Assembly: GCA_910592005.1 (NCBI GenBank)
Contig: CAJVPP010000247.1
Location: forward strand, 1 to 38,552
Source: Funneliformis mosseae
Lineage: Eukaryota; Glomeromycota; Glomeromycetes; Glomerales; Glomeraceae
DNA length: 38,552 bases
Direction: 5' to 3'
Shown: positions 23,712 to 33,942 of the stretch, piece after piece
Numbering within the stretch: position 1 is the first letter of the stretch
How the letters are laid out: each line of letters starts with the position of its first letter
Notes under the pieces: model-generated
The model's database searches: none
The model's input: only the letters and a program-made list of their open reading frames with translations
What the model was told of the DNA's origin: nothing
Translations under genes and position numbers: made by a program

Positions 23712-24954
23712 ATGAATCTTCCAAAATATGATGGGAATGTTCATCCAGATGAATGGGTAAATGATATCCAAAATTATTTCAATCTTAAAAAAAAACTTGA
23801 CGCAAATGATTATTTAGATTATGCTATATCCTTAGTAGATCCTATTATCAAACTTCCAACTGGAATTGATAGTTTTGAAAAACTTCGTAACGCACTTAGG
23901 AATGACTTTTCCTTTACGGTTTTCAAAAATACAAATGAAAGAAAATTACAATTATTAAAATACATTCCTGAAAGGGAAGGCGGCGAAACTTCAAAATTTA
24001 TTTCAAATTTTCGCAAATTGTGTTATAATGCTGAGATTAACGATATTGAGGAACAAAAGAATTATCTTTATTTAACGCTTCGAAATGATTATATTTTAAA
24101 TGAATTTTATAAGAAAATGAAAAATATCAAATCAACAAATGAATTAATTGAAGAATTTTGTAAAATTTTTTTTATCAATGAATCAAATTTAATTAGGAAA
24201 GGATCTATTGTGGCTTTAAAACATGTTGCTACAGGAAAATATTTAAGTGCAATTAAGAATTTATGTTACACGACTGGAAGCAAGACTCAATTGGTATTCC
24301 TTTTTTTACGTTTTATAAATTTTTTGTATTATTAAATTTTAATAAATTTAATAAATTCAGGTTTTTGCAAATAATTTGCTTGATTCGGATGCTTTATGGA
24401 ATATTACATTTACGAGCGGTAATGAACTAGCTTCATACACCGATACTAATATATGTTTACAACACAAAAATTCTAGTTACTTTCTTGGACTCAAATATAA
24501 TTATAACCAGCAACAGTATTATAAATCTCCAGTAACTCAGCACACGGAAGGTAGTCATTAATTTTTGTTATTTCAAAATATATTTTTTTAAAAAAGGGTT
24601 TAATATTGATGTATTATTTTATTTTAGTAAGTTGTAACCCAAACAGTAGTTCTATTCAATGGAAGTTTAATAATAGTAAATTAGAAAATTATCAAGGATA
24701 TTTGAAATCAAATGATATTCTTAATATTGAAATTGATAGTAGTTATGGTAATGAATCTTTACGTAGTCATGATTTTCAATTTACTATTGGAAATGATACT
24801 TTTCAAGAAGTTGTCGGTCATAATGAAAGACTAGGTGGTAATGATGAGGTACATGTAAGATTTATTTTTATTATTGAATTTATCACTTTTTTTTTTATTG
24901 AAATATGTTTTATTTCTTTAGTGGTGCATTAAACTTATTAAGCAAGATTTATAA
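23712..24954 (+). CDS. Gag-like/MIR fusion protein, copy B (intact)
   Basis: Exons 23712-24293, 24361-24550, 24628-24848 and 24922-24954 (intron phases 0, 1, 0; all GT-AG) give 341 residues. Residues 1-155 look like a Ty3-type Gag capsid: LPKYDG near the start, Trp15 in HPDEWVNDIQNYF, SFEKLRNAL (54-62) and GGETSKFISNFRKLCYNAE (90-108). No zinc knuckle, protease or reverse transcriptase follows. Residues from about 163 form MIR-like repeats: KGSIVALKHVATGKYLSA, TTGSKTQL/VFAN...DALWNITF, and later SHDFQFTIGNDTF...NERLGGNDE/WCIKLIKQ. MIR domains adopt a beta-trefoil and occur in protein O-mannosyltransferases and IP3 receptors. The function of this fusion is unknown. No signal peptide or membrane segment is seen. 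Confidence 0.8.
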
Positions 24955-26001
24955 ATATAAATATATATTCTCTACACTCCTTTTTTACTCAAAAATTATA
25001 TATACAAACAAATTTATTCTTAAATAATGTATCTATCCATGTTATACAATAAATACATGTGATTAATTAAGCTATCTTTAATAAAATAATTATTTTATAG
25101 ATCTTTTAAACACTAATTTTACCAAGGAATTTTTATATTTTTTAACTGGTCACAACACAAAATTAGTTTTTTTTATTGTTGCTAACTAGGTAACTATAAT
25201 TAATTTGAAGCTAAAGAAAAATTTCGAATTAACACAGGAATTACGAAATAAGTTAAGATTAAGGTTGCTAGTATAAATTTCTTTTGGATTTGACAAAACG
25301 TCTAAACCTTTTAGTTTCGCTAATTTTTTTACTAAAGTTTTGATATAGTTTCTCCATTTTATAAGTTTTGAGATAGTTTACCTTTTCCTGTGTTTCGCAG
25401 TTCTTTTAATAGATTTTAATATAATTTGCTAAATTTTACCCTTTTATCATTTAAACGACTTGTAAATCCTCTAGGTTTCGTCCAGAAAACTTAGTTATAA
25501 TGTTTGAATTGGATCATTAGGCTACATTGACCGATTATGGGTGGGTTTGGTACAATATATATTGAAACGTGGCAAATTCTAATGAAAGTATCCTTGACTC
25601 TTCTTGCTATCCAAATTCCTAAAATTGTTAGACTTCTGATTAACTGATAAATATTGCGAAAATAAATAATAACGATAAAATTAATTTGGATTTGATTTTA
25701 TAAATACATTGCCTAACTTTCTTAGTAGTTTTCAAACTTAATATTAACAATACTCCCACAACATTACAGCCTTTATTGTGTCCTTATGGAAAGGGAATTC
25801 TGAAATCCGTCTTGAATTTGTTTGCATTCTTGTAATGTCTGAAATCTTTCACATTTTGCATTTATAGTACTCTAGATATTATCTAGCTTGTCCTTCCAAA
25901 AATTTCAACATTTTCAAGTTATATTTGGAAAGGTTGCGTGGCAAAACCCTAATCCCATTTCGGAAAAGTTGAAACTTTTCGTAAATAATTTGAAATATTT
26001 G

Positions 26002-26020
26002 ACGAGTTTCGACGGTTTTG
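26002..26020 (+). repeat. Dispersed repeat, copy 1
   Basis: ACGAGTTTCGACGGTTTTG is found here and, in reverse orientation, at 31197-31215. A 19-base exact match containing three CpGs is not expected by chance in this AT-rich sequence. It probably marks two decayed copies of one mobile element. Confidence 0.6.
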
Positions 26021-26522
26021 ACGACGGATTCAATTTAACTAAGTTGCTAGATTGTATCAGGTTAGCCTTGTAAAATTCTGCTTTGGACAATAAATATGTA
26101 CTTTACTTAGAGATGTTTAAATAATGAATAAATTTACGAAACTTCTCACGAATTTTTCCCAAAATTATATTCCAATTATAAAATTAAGGTAGCCGTGACT
26201 TTAAATTATACCTGGGTATAAATCAGGATTTCCCATTTCGAGAAGTATTTGAAAATCTCTCTTAATATCAAAGGTTTAGATGGGTTTTCGAACCTTTCGC
26301 GTTTTCCTACTTTTAAAAAGAAAAATTTTTGGCAAAACGTCAAACTAGTTTCGATTATTCCTTATTATCATTATTTTTATTATTTATTATTAATGAAAGC
26401 GTAGTTAAAATTTTTATGTATAGTCCTGTAATTCGACCTGGTTGTCAACAATTATTAAGATTTTGTAATAATAAGTCATGGTACTAGACAAATAAATCTC
26501 TGCTTATAATAAAATCTACATT

Positions 26523-26603
26523 TGGGAGGTAAGCTATTAAAATCACGTTACGGATCATATGATTTACTATGTTCGTAACTCGATTTTAATAGCAAACCTC
26601 CCA
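26523..26603. mobile_element. Small foldback/MITE-like element, copy 2
   Basis: Inverted arms of about 30 bases: left TGGGAGGTAAGCTATTAAAA and right (reversed) TGGGAGGTTTGCTATTAAAA, separated by about 20 bases. ATTT is present on both sides (26520-26523 and 26603-26606), consistent with a short target duplication around GGGAGG...CCTCCC. It has no coding content. Confidence 0.7.
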
Positions 26604-28539
26604 TTTACATTTTCAAACTTCATCGAGTTTCCATATCGGCTTTGTTCGTGATAACTAACTACAAAAGTGAATGAATCGTAATAGAATTGTCTATGTAAAT
26701 CTTTCTTAGGGCAGGCCTTAGTTATATTTAGGAGTTAGGTGTCACAGTAGTTTACTTGACAATTATTCTGTGTTTAACGTTAACAAGCTTTCTAATTTTC
26801 ATATAGAGCAATAAATACAGAAATAGAATTAGGGTTCACACTTGACCTGCTGTTTTTTGTGATAACATCTAAGGTGTAAATCAATTAAAGAAGTCAAAGA
26901 TATCGATATATTTTGTGATTTCAAAGCAGGTCAAGAAAAAGAGGTAGAATCAGCATAATTTCAGCCGGAGGTAATTTACATGTACAGTTAATAGTTAATG
27001 CTCGACCTTACCTATATTAATTACTGCTTGGTACAGAAATTTTTTAATGTCAAAGTTACATACGAATCAGTGACTGTAATTTTAATAATTTGAACTATAC
27101 TAAGTAAAACATATATTTAAACACGCGCCTGCACGAAATAATCTGAAATTTCAGGTGCCAAATTTAAATAATTGATTCTACTCTTAATTAGTATTATTTT
27201 AAAATACTTCATTAATTTAAATGAAAAAAAGTTTTATTTAAATATCTCACATTGAACTTGCTGTTTATAAATTATACAGAAACTTCCCGCTCGCAAATAA
27301 GTATACATATATACTGTATATTTTGTTCGAAATGTACATCTTTACGAATACCTTTAAATAATCGATTTTAACACATTGTCCAGAATCCATAATTAAGGAT
27401 TTAAAATTATTTTGCCATTTTCAAAAATAAGAGCGTATTGATATAAGTATTAACCAGTGCTTCCTCTGAAAATGTAGGTGCCTTTAAGAAATCTTTGGTT
27501 CTTCTTGAAAAAGTATACTTTATTTCAGATATTCATTATATAAATTCACCATTCTATGTCGAATTATTACTGTTGTAATTTTTTGCTATTCTTAATAACT
27601 TGGCATAAGTTTATTATTTAATTTTAATTTACCAATTACCATTCATACTTACATTTTATCTTTTCAATTTCATTATCCTTAAAAAATCAAATAAAGTATT
27701 TAATGAACATTTTCAGCGTTCTTAATATAATTTTCAATAACAATGATCACGATTTCATTACTGTTTTAAAAATTATGATAAAATTTATAACAGAGTGTCA
27801 AATCGATTTGAAATTATACAATTTGCCCATTAAGAACTAAATATTTCTTTATATCTTAATCCTTGCATGTCTCTCTCGCATTGGACACATGTTAAACAAG
27901 ATGCTAGGATGCTTATACATATAAGCAAGAAATATACATGAAACCATTAATAAAGTAAGCTCATAATTTAAAGAGGTGCCATCTCGCTCATCGTATAAAT
28001 CTTTTAATGATTTTCATTTACCTTCTTTTATAGTTTCACTAGTCTAGTATAACTTATACAGTCAAATTCAACTACTTTGATAAATAATTGTTTCAAGACT
28101 TTATCATATCTCAATTATCACTGGCCTCGATCCACTATTGTTGTATCATTATATTAGGCTTGGAATCGATTCTAATAACAATCGAATTAAACAAAATCGA
28201 ATCAAAACCGATTTTAATAGTTAATCGAATCTATATATTTTTGGACGTAAAATGACATGTTTAGTTAATGTAAAATTTTTTAACTAATATTCATGTCCAA
28301 ATTTTAAATAAACAAAACTATAGTTCATTGAGTCCGCTCCGTCACTAAAGAATATAAGGATATTGATGATGTTTAATGAGGAAAAACATTAATATATCCA
28401 ACTATGAAATAATAAATTTTGTAGTCCAACAAAGTGTTCACATGCTGGTAGGTCGGAACTACTTCTTAAATATTGCTAAACGATATTTTGATAAATAAAT
28501 TAACGGAATCTGTGCGTGTAGTTATGTTTTAAGTTCTCG

Positions 28540-28545
28540 CACGTG
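28540..28545 (+). promoter_or_regulatory. CACGTG motif upstream of Gag-MIR copy C
   Basis: CGCACGTGATTATCAT lies 106 bases before the ATG of copy C and matches the block before copy B. Confidence 0.45.
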
Positions 28546-28645
28546 ATTATCATCAGTTTATGCATTGATCATCATTACAATGACAATGGGAATGCCGATT
28601 TTTTATTGTTTCTGTAGCACTGCTAATTTTTTTCTTTTAAAAAAA

Positions 28646-29855
28646 ATGTACCTTCCAAAATATGACGGAAATATTCACCCAGATGAATGGATGAATGATA
28701 TTCACAATTACTTTTACCGTAAATTTGATAATTATTTAGTTGATGCAATAAAACTAGTAGATCCTATTATAAAACTTCCAACTGGAATTGATAGTTTTGA
28801 AAAACTTTGTACCGCACTTAAGGACGATATTTCCTTTACAGTATTCAAGAATACAAATAAAAGAAAATTGCAATCATTAAAATATATTACTGAAAAACAA
28901 GGCGGCGAAACTTCAAAATTTATTTCAAATTTTCGCAAATTATGTTATAACGCTGAAATTAAGGATATCGAGGAACAAAAAAAATACTTTATACTATCAC
29001 TTCCAAATGATTATTTTTTAACTGAATTTTTTAAGAGAAAGGACAGAATTAATTCTATTAATGAATTAATTAAAGAATTTGAGGAAATTGCTATGGATGA
29101 ATCTAACATAATTAGAAATGGATCTATTGTAGCTTTAAAACACGTTGCTACGGGAAAATATTTAAGTTCAATTAGTGGTTTAAGTTATACAACTGGAAGC
29201 AATACTCAATTGGTATGTTTTTTTTATAGATGTTTTTATGTAAGATAAATTTTACTATAAATATACTTTAATAAATTTAGGTTTTTGCAAATAATTTGCT
29301 TGATTTGAATGCTTTATGGAATATCAAATTTGAGAGCGGTAATGAGCTAGCTTCATACACCGATACTAATATATGTTTACAACGCAAATATTCTGATTAC
29401 TTTCTTGGAATTTATTATTATGGTCGTTATAAATCTCCAGTAACTCAGCACACGGAAGGTAGTCATTAATTTTTGTTATTCCAAAATATATTTTTTTAAT
29501 AAGGTTTAATATTGATGTATTATTTTATTTTAGTAAGTTGTAGCAACAGTAGTTATACTCAATGGAAGTTTAATAATAGTAAATTAGAAAATTATCAAGG
29601 ATATTTGAAATCAAATGATACAATTAATCTTAGTATTAAGAATTATAAGGGTCAACAAGTATTTTTACGTAGTCATGATCTTCAATTTACTATTGGAAAT
29701 GATACTTTTCAAGAAGTTGTCTGTCATAATGAAAGACTTGGTGGCAATGATGAGGTATGTGAATTAAGTAAATTTATTATTCAATTAATTATTTATAGTA
29801 TAAATAAAATTTTTATTTCTTTTAGTGGTGCATTGAACCTATTAAGCAGAATTAA
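28646..29855 (+). CDS. Gag-like/MIR fusion protein, copy C (intact)
   Basis: Exons 28646-29212, 29281-29458, 29534-29754 and 29826-29855, with the same phases (0, 1, 0) as copy B, give 331 residues. I chose ATG 28646 (MYLPKYDGNIHPDEW) because it aligns with the starts of copies B and D. In-frame ATGs at 28580, 28586 and 28592 would add about 20 mostly hydrophobic residues. The Gag-like domain is slightly shorter than in copy B (FYRKFDNYLVDAIKLVDPII) but keeps SFEKLCTALKDD and GGETSKFISNFRKLCYNAE. The MIR region is complete (SIVALKHVATGKYLSS, TTGSNTQL/VFANNLL, SHDLQFTIGNDTF, WCIEPIKQN). Its introns are nearly identical to those of copy D. Confidence 0.8.
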
Positions 29856-30880
29856 AAGCGTTTAAGAATTCATATGTTCTATTTTGAGAACATTATGTTA
29901 GAAATTTATAAATAATAAATAAGCAAAAGAAATATTTACCTGATTCCAAATCGAATTCTACGATATCAACTTTTGTTAAAGTTAATATTAAGTCATTGGT
30001 GATAATTACTTCTCTGTTTCGAATAGCGTCAAGATTCATTAACTATCTATGGCAAGCTGTAATTTTTTTTTTGTAGCCATATTTAAATTTTATTTTTACA
30101 AAAGTATTATTCAAATTAAAAGAGAATTAAAGAGATTTAACGATTTTGTAAACTTTTAAAAGTGCTAAAATAAAATACTGCGAAATGAACTTCATGTGCC
30201 TTAAAGGACTTGCGATTTTTTGAGAAGTAAACCATCCATTTACGAAATATTTTAAAACATTTTAATTTCAATATTATTTACTTATTTCCTTTTTGAAAAT
30301 TATTTAAGAAACGTCAGCCGTTAAGTTACATATAAAGTTCTGTAAATAAATAACATTCAGCTAGGCACATTTTGAAATCTGGTAAACGGTCGCCAAAATC
30401 ATATGATTGGGATTATTTCTTGGTTGCTTATTCGAATCGGAAATATGAAAGCGTTCAATATTTTTGAACTCTTACTATCATGTTATGTTAATAATTTGAA
30501 GATATTCATTTAATCAATTCAATAATGCCTATATACATTTTGTCAATTAAATTTAAATTATTCTTAAAGTATACTTTTGTGCGGCGTTCGAAAACCTATT
30601 ATGAATTTGAAGTTACGTCATGTGTAGTGTCAGTAATATATTTTAATGATTCTAATAATATGGTGTAATTTACATAATCTTTTGTATTAAGTATTTCTTA
30701 TAAGGCTATTGATTTTGAATATCCTTAACCGTCATATTTGGAAGATTCATTTTTATTAAAGAAAATTCAGTAATGAAAGTTCGAATATTTATAATCGTCG
30801 TTTATATATAGCCTAGTCATCTTGCCAAATTCGTTTGAGATTACGTTTTCTTTCTTACAATTATAATTTGATGGCAGCGA
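29856..30880. other. Spacer after family copy C
   Basis: No open frame or repeat that I can assign. The sequence is AT-rich but of mixed composition. Confidence 0.4.
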
Positions 30881-31767
30881 CTCTTCAAAACTTATTTCAA
30901 ATTATGTTATAATGTCGAAAATAACGATATTGAGGAACTAAAATAACTTCTCAATGAAAAATTTTTTTCTGAATTTATAAGAGGAAAGTAATAATTAATT
31001 ATTGATTAAAGCAATTGAGGAAATTGAATCAAATTTAAACACAAACGTATCCATTATAGCTTTAAAACAAGTTTCTACAGGAAAGTATTTAAGATCAATT
31101 GAGAATTAACAGTATAAAACTGGAAGCGAGCTCATAGTTGCCTGAAAATTCTCGAGTTCTACGGGGTCACTGGTAAATCTATGGTAATCTTATTGACAAA
31201 ACCGTCGAAACTCGTAACCATAATAAAATCCCGACAAAAATCAATCATATTATTAACAAATTCGTCGAAATGTAGGAATCGACTTTTGCCATTTGCTAAA
31301 TGAGTGGTGCCATGCGTGCCACAATTAGTAAGCATAACTAACCTTTGTTTATTAAATATTCAATTTTTCTTTTATCTATAAAATTTAGATATTAGAAATA
31401 AATTTGTATTTTGACCTAAATTCTTTTTGGATCATTACAATTAATAATGCTAAATGACTAGTCTCATAATTCGATGCTTAATATTATTTATTATAGTAAA
31501 TTGAAGTTCACAAGGCCAATGGAAATTCAGTAGTCGTAATTAGAATATGAAAAATTGCTCTATTAATAATAATAATCAACGAGTATTTTTACGTAGTCAT
31601 AAATATTCAATTTACTATTTAGAACGATATTTTTCAAGAAGTTGTCTGTTCTGTCATAGTAAAAGACTAGGTGGCAATGATGAGGTATGTTGGTTCAGTA
31701 TTGTTTTTGTCTTTTTATTGAAAATTTTAAGATAATTTAAAAAGGTTCATTGAACTTATTAAGCATA
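30881..31767 (+). pseudogene. Gag-MIR family relic
   Basis: The segment 30881-31125 matches the second half of exon 1 with stops and frameshifts (residues like SKLISNYVIMSKITILRN, then SIIALKQVSTGKYLRSI). About 365 unrelated bases, containing the dispersed repeat at 31197-31215, replace exon 2. At 31494-31685 an exon 3 remnant reads GQWKFS..., FLRSHKYSIYYLERYFS, RLGGNDE/GT. An exon 4 remnant at about 31744-31767 reads FIELIKH. The N-terminal Gag half and the start are gone. Confidence 0.75.
31197..31215 (-). repeat. Dispersed repeat, copy 2
   Basis: This is the reverse complement of the 19-base sequence at 26002-26020. It lies inside the unrelated DNA that replaces exon 2 of the family relic, so the element probably inserted there. 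Confidence 0.6.
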
Positions 31768-32169
31768 AAATTTCTTTTTAAGAAATGAAAAATATTTGTA
31801 TCTCGTGGATTCTTTAAAAATAGTAAACGACGAAATACGTTATTAACAACCACCTAATAGATTTTACCTGGTTATATATAATTGAATTCTATATAATAAA
31901 TTTTGTTTACATAATGATCTAAGTTTTCAAAAATTATTGGCATAACAATATAATAAAAATAAAGGTTTATGCTATTTGTTAAAATTCCATTTTAGTTTTC
32001 AACAAAGAACTTTATAAAAATAAGTTATTTATTTCTTTCCTTTGGAAATTAGCAAAAAAAATGGCAGACGTTATACTTTTGTTAAAAAACTTGTCAAAAG
32101 TTACCTTTGTCATGTAATTAATTGTAAGTCATATGACTTCAAATACTACGACTTTGGCAATTATTACAA
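31768..32169. other. Spacer before the retroelement relic
   Basis: I see no gene in it. An open frame from 32042 overlaps the following relic in another frame and is a shadow. Confidence 0.4.
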
Positions 32170-32385
32170 AATATTCCTGAAGAAGAACCAGCAAAAATCA
32201 ATTCGTACGCTCATTTGGAACAAAAACAACAGAAGGATTTACAACAGTTCTTACAGGCTAATACTAATGCATTTGCTAACGACTTATCACAATTAGGACA
32301 AATCTTAAATATGTTTTAACCTTATAAAGCGAAAGGTGTGATGACGTTTTAATAAGAAACTGGATCAGCTCATCCAAATTATAAC
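32170..32385 (+). pseudogene. Ty3/gypsy-type reverse transcriptase N-terminal relic
   Basis: A frame open to 32319 reads IPEEEPAKINSYAHLEQKQ, KDLQQFLQANTNAFANDLSQ, LGQILNMF-stop. This resembles the leader of Ty3/gypsy pol, where a helix ending in ...FA.D...LG.T precedes the reverse transcriptase. After a frameshift, TGSAHPNYNEQ at 32359-32391 matches the next conserved step (TG.A.PI....YR). The catalytic YxDD region is absent. It ends about 105 bases before family copy D. Confidence 0.5.
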
Positions 32386-32496
32386 GAACAAGTAATTTTA
32401 TGTAGTGTGACTGAAGCTCATATAAATACTATATGAATTTGGCAAGAAGCTAGGAATTCTCTAATAATTACCATCCTGAACTTTATTTTAATAAAA

Positions 32497-33684
32497 ATGA
32501 ACCTTCCAAAATATGATGGAAATATTCATTCAGATGAATGGGTAAACGATTTTCAACATTATTTCAATCATAAAGATCAATTGATATTATCAAACTTCCT
32601 GCTGGAATTGATTCTTTTGAAAAACTTCGTAATGCACTTAAAGAAGATATTTCTTTTACTGTATTCAAAATTACAAATAAAAGAAAATTACAATTATTAA
32701 GAATATATTCCTGAAAAAGAAGGTTGTGAAACTTCAAAATTTATTTCGAATTTTCGCCAATTATGTTACATTGCCGAAATTAACGACATTGGGAAACAAA
32801 GGAAATTTCTAATTCAATACTTCCAAATGATTATTTTTTATCTGAATTTTTTAAGAGAAAGAGTAAAAATTAATTCTTTAAATGAATTAATTAAAGAATT
32901 TGGGGAAATTGCTATGGGCGAGTCAAATGTAATCATAAATGGATCTATTGTAGCTTTAAAGCATGCTGCTACAGGAAAATATTTAAGTTCAATTAGTGGT
33001 TTAAATTATACAACTGGAAGCAATACTCAATTGGTATGTTTTTTTATAGATGTTTTTATGTAAGATAAATTTTACTATAATTATACTTTAATAAATTTAG
33101 GTTTTTGCAAATAATTTACTTGATTTGAATGCTTTATGAAATATCACATTTACGAGCGGTTATGAACTAGCTTATTACACCAATACTAATATATATTTAC
33201 AACACAATATTTCTCGTAACTCTCTTGGAATTTTTGGTAGTAGTTATTGTAATTCTCCAGTATCTCAGCACACAGAAGGTAATCATTAATTTTGTTATTT
33301 CAAAATATACTTTTTTAAAAAGTGTTTAATATTGATGTATTATTTTATTTTAGTAAGTTGTAACCTCGACAGTAGTTATACTCAATGGAAGTTTAATAAT
33401 AGTAAATTAGAAAATGATCAAGGATGTTTGAAATCAAATGATATTATTAATCTTAGTGTTACTAATTATAATGGTCAACAAGAATTTTTACGTAGTCATG
33501 ATTTTCAATTTACTATTGGAAATGATACTTTTCAAGAAGTTGCTTGTCATAACGATAGATTAGGAGGTAATGATGAGGTATATACTTTTTTTTTCATTTT
33601 ATTATTCGTAATCTATTCATATAAATAATTTTTTAATTTTGTAACTTTTTGCAGTGGTGTATTGAACTTATTAAGCAATATTAA
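32497..33684 (+). pseudogene. Gag-MIR family copy D, broken
   Basis: Exon homologues 32497-33033, 33101-33278, 33354-33577 and 33655-33684 keep the splice sites. Exon 1 starts MNLPKYDGNIHSDEWVNDFQ. A deletion then removes the segment before the ATTATCAAACTTCC block and shifts frame, and an extra base lies near 32701. Exon 2 carries TGA at 33137-33139 where copies B and C have TGG (ALWNI to AL*NI). Exons 3 and 4 are open (SHDFQFTIGNDTFQEVACHN, WCIELIKQY). Intron 1 is almost identical to that of copy C, so it is a recent duplicate. The upstream CACGTG block is missing. Confidence 0.8.
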
Positions 33685-33823
33685 ATGTCTTAAGATTTCA
33701 TAAAATAAGAATATTTTTCTATTGGAGAAATTACTTTTAATTCATTTTTCAATGATTAAAAACAAGTTTATTTTAAGCAGGTACATTAATCATTTATATT
33801 ATTAAGCATTCATCAATTTCTAT

Positions 33824-33942
33824 TCATAAAAAATATTCAGTAAATCCCAATTCTTGTCTAAATATTTCCAAACTTTCATTTTCAAGTGTAATTCCTCTAA
33901 TTCCAATATCTATTAAATAATCTGTTCCTTTTGTTTCAAATC
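33824..33942 (-). pseudogene. C-terminal gene fragment, function unknown
   Basis: On minus a frame reads ETKGTDYLIDIGIRGITLEN, ESLEIFRQELGFTEYFL and stops at 33824-33826. It looks protein-like, with better sequence complexity than its flanks, but no start or preceding exon was found. I do not recognise the family. Confidence 0.3.

Larger units (their letters stand above)
24955..28539. other. Long spacer between family copies B and C
   Basis: No gene is supported. It contains a degenerate tandem motif at about 25335-25430, a CpG-rich dispersed repeat (26002-26020), a foldback element (26523-26603), and repeated AATCGA units at about 28150-28230. The small open frame at 25888-26073 overlaps the dispersed repeat and is unlikely to be a gene. 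Confidence 0.4.

Noticed and set aside
21115..28938. Antisense open frames conserved in copies A, B and C (MRKFEINFEVSPP...)
   Set aside because: They are shadows of the conserved sense Gag-like domain.
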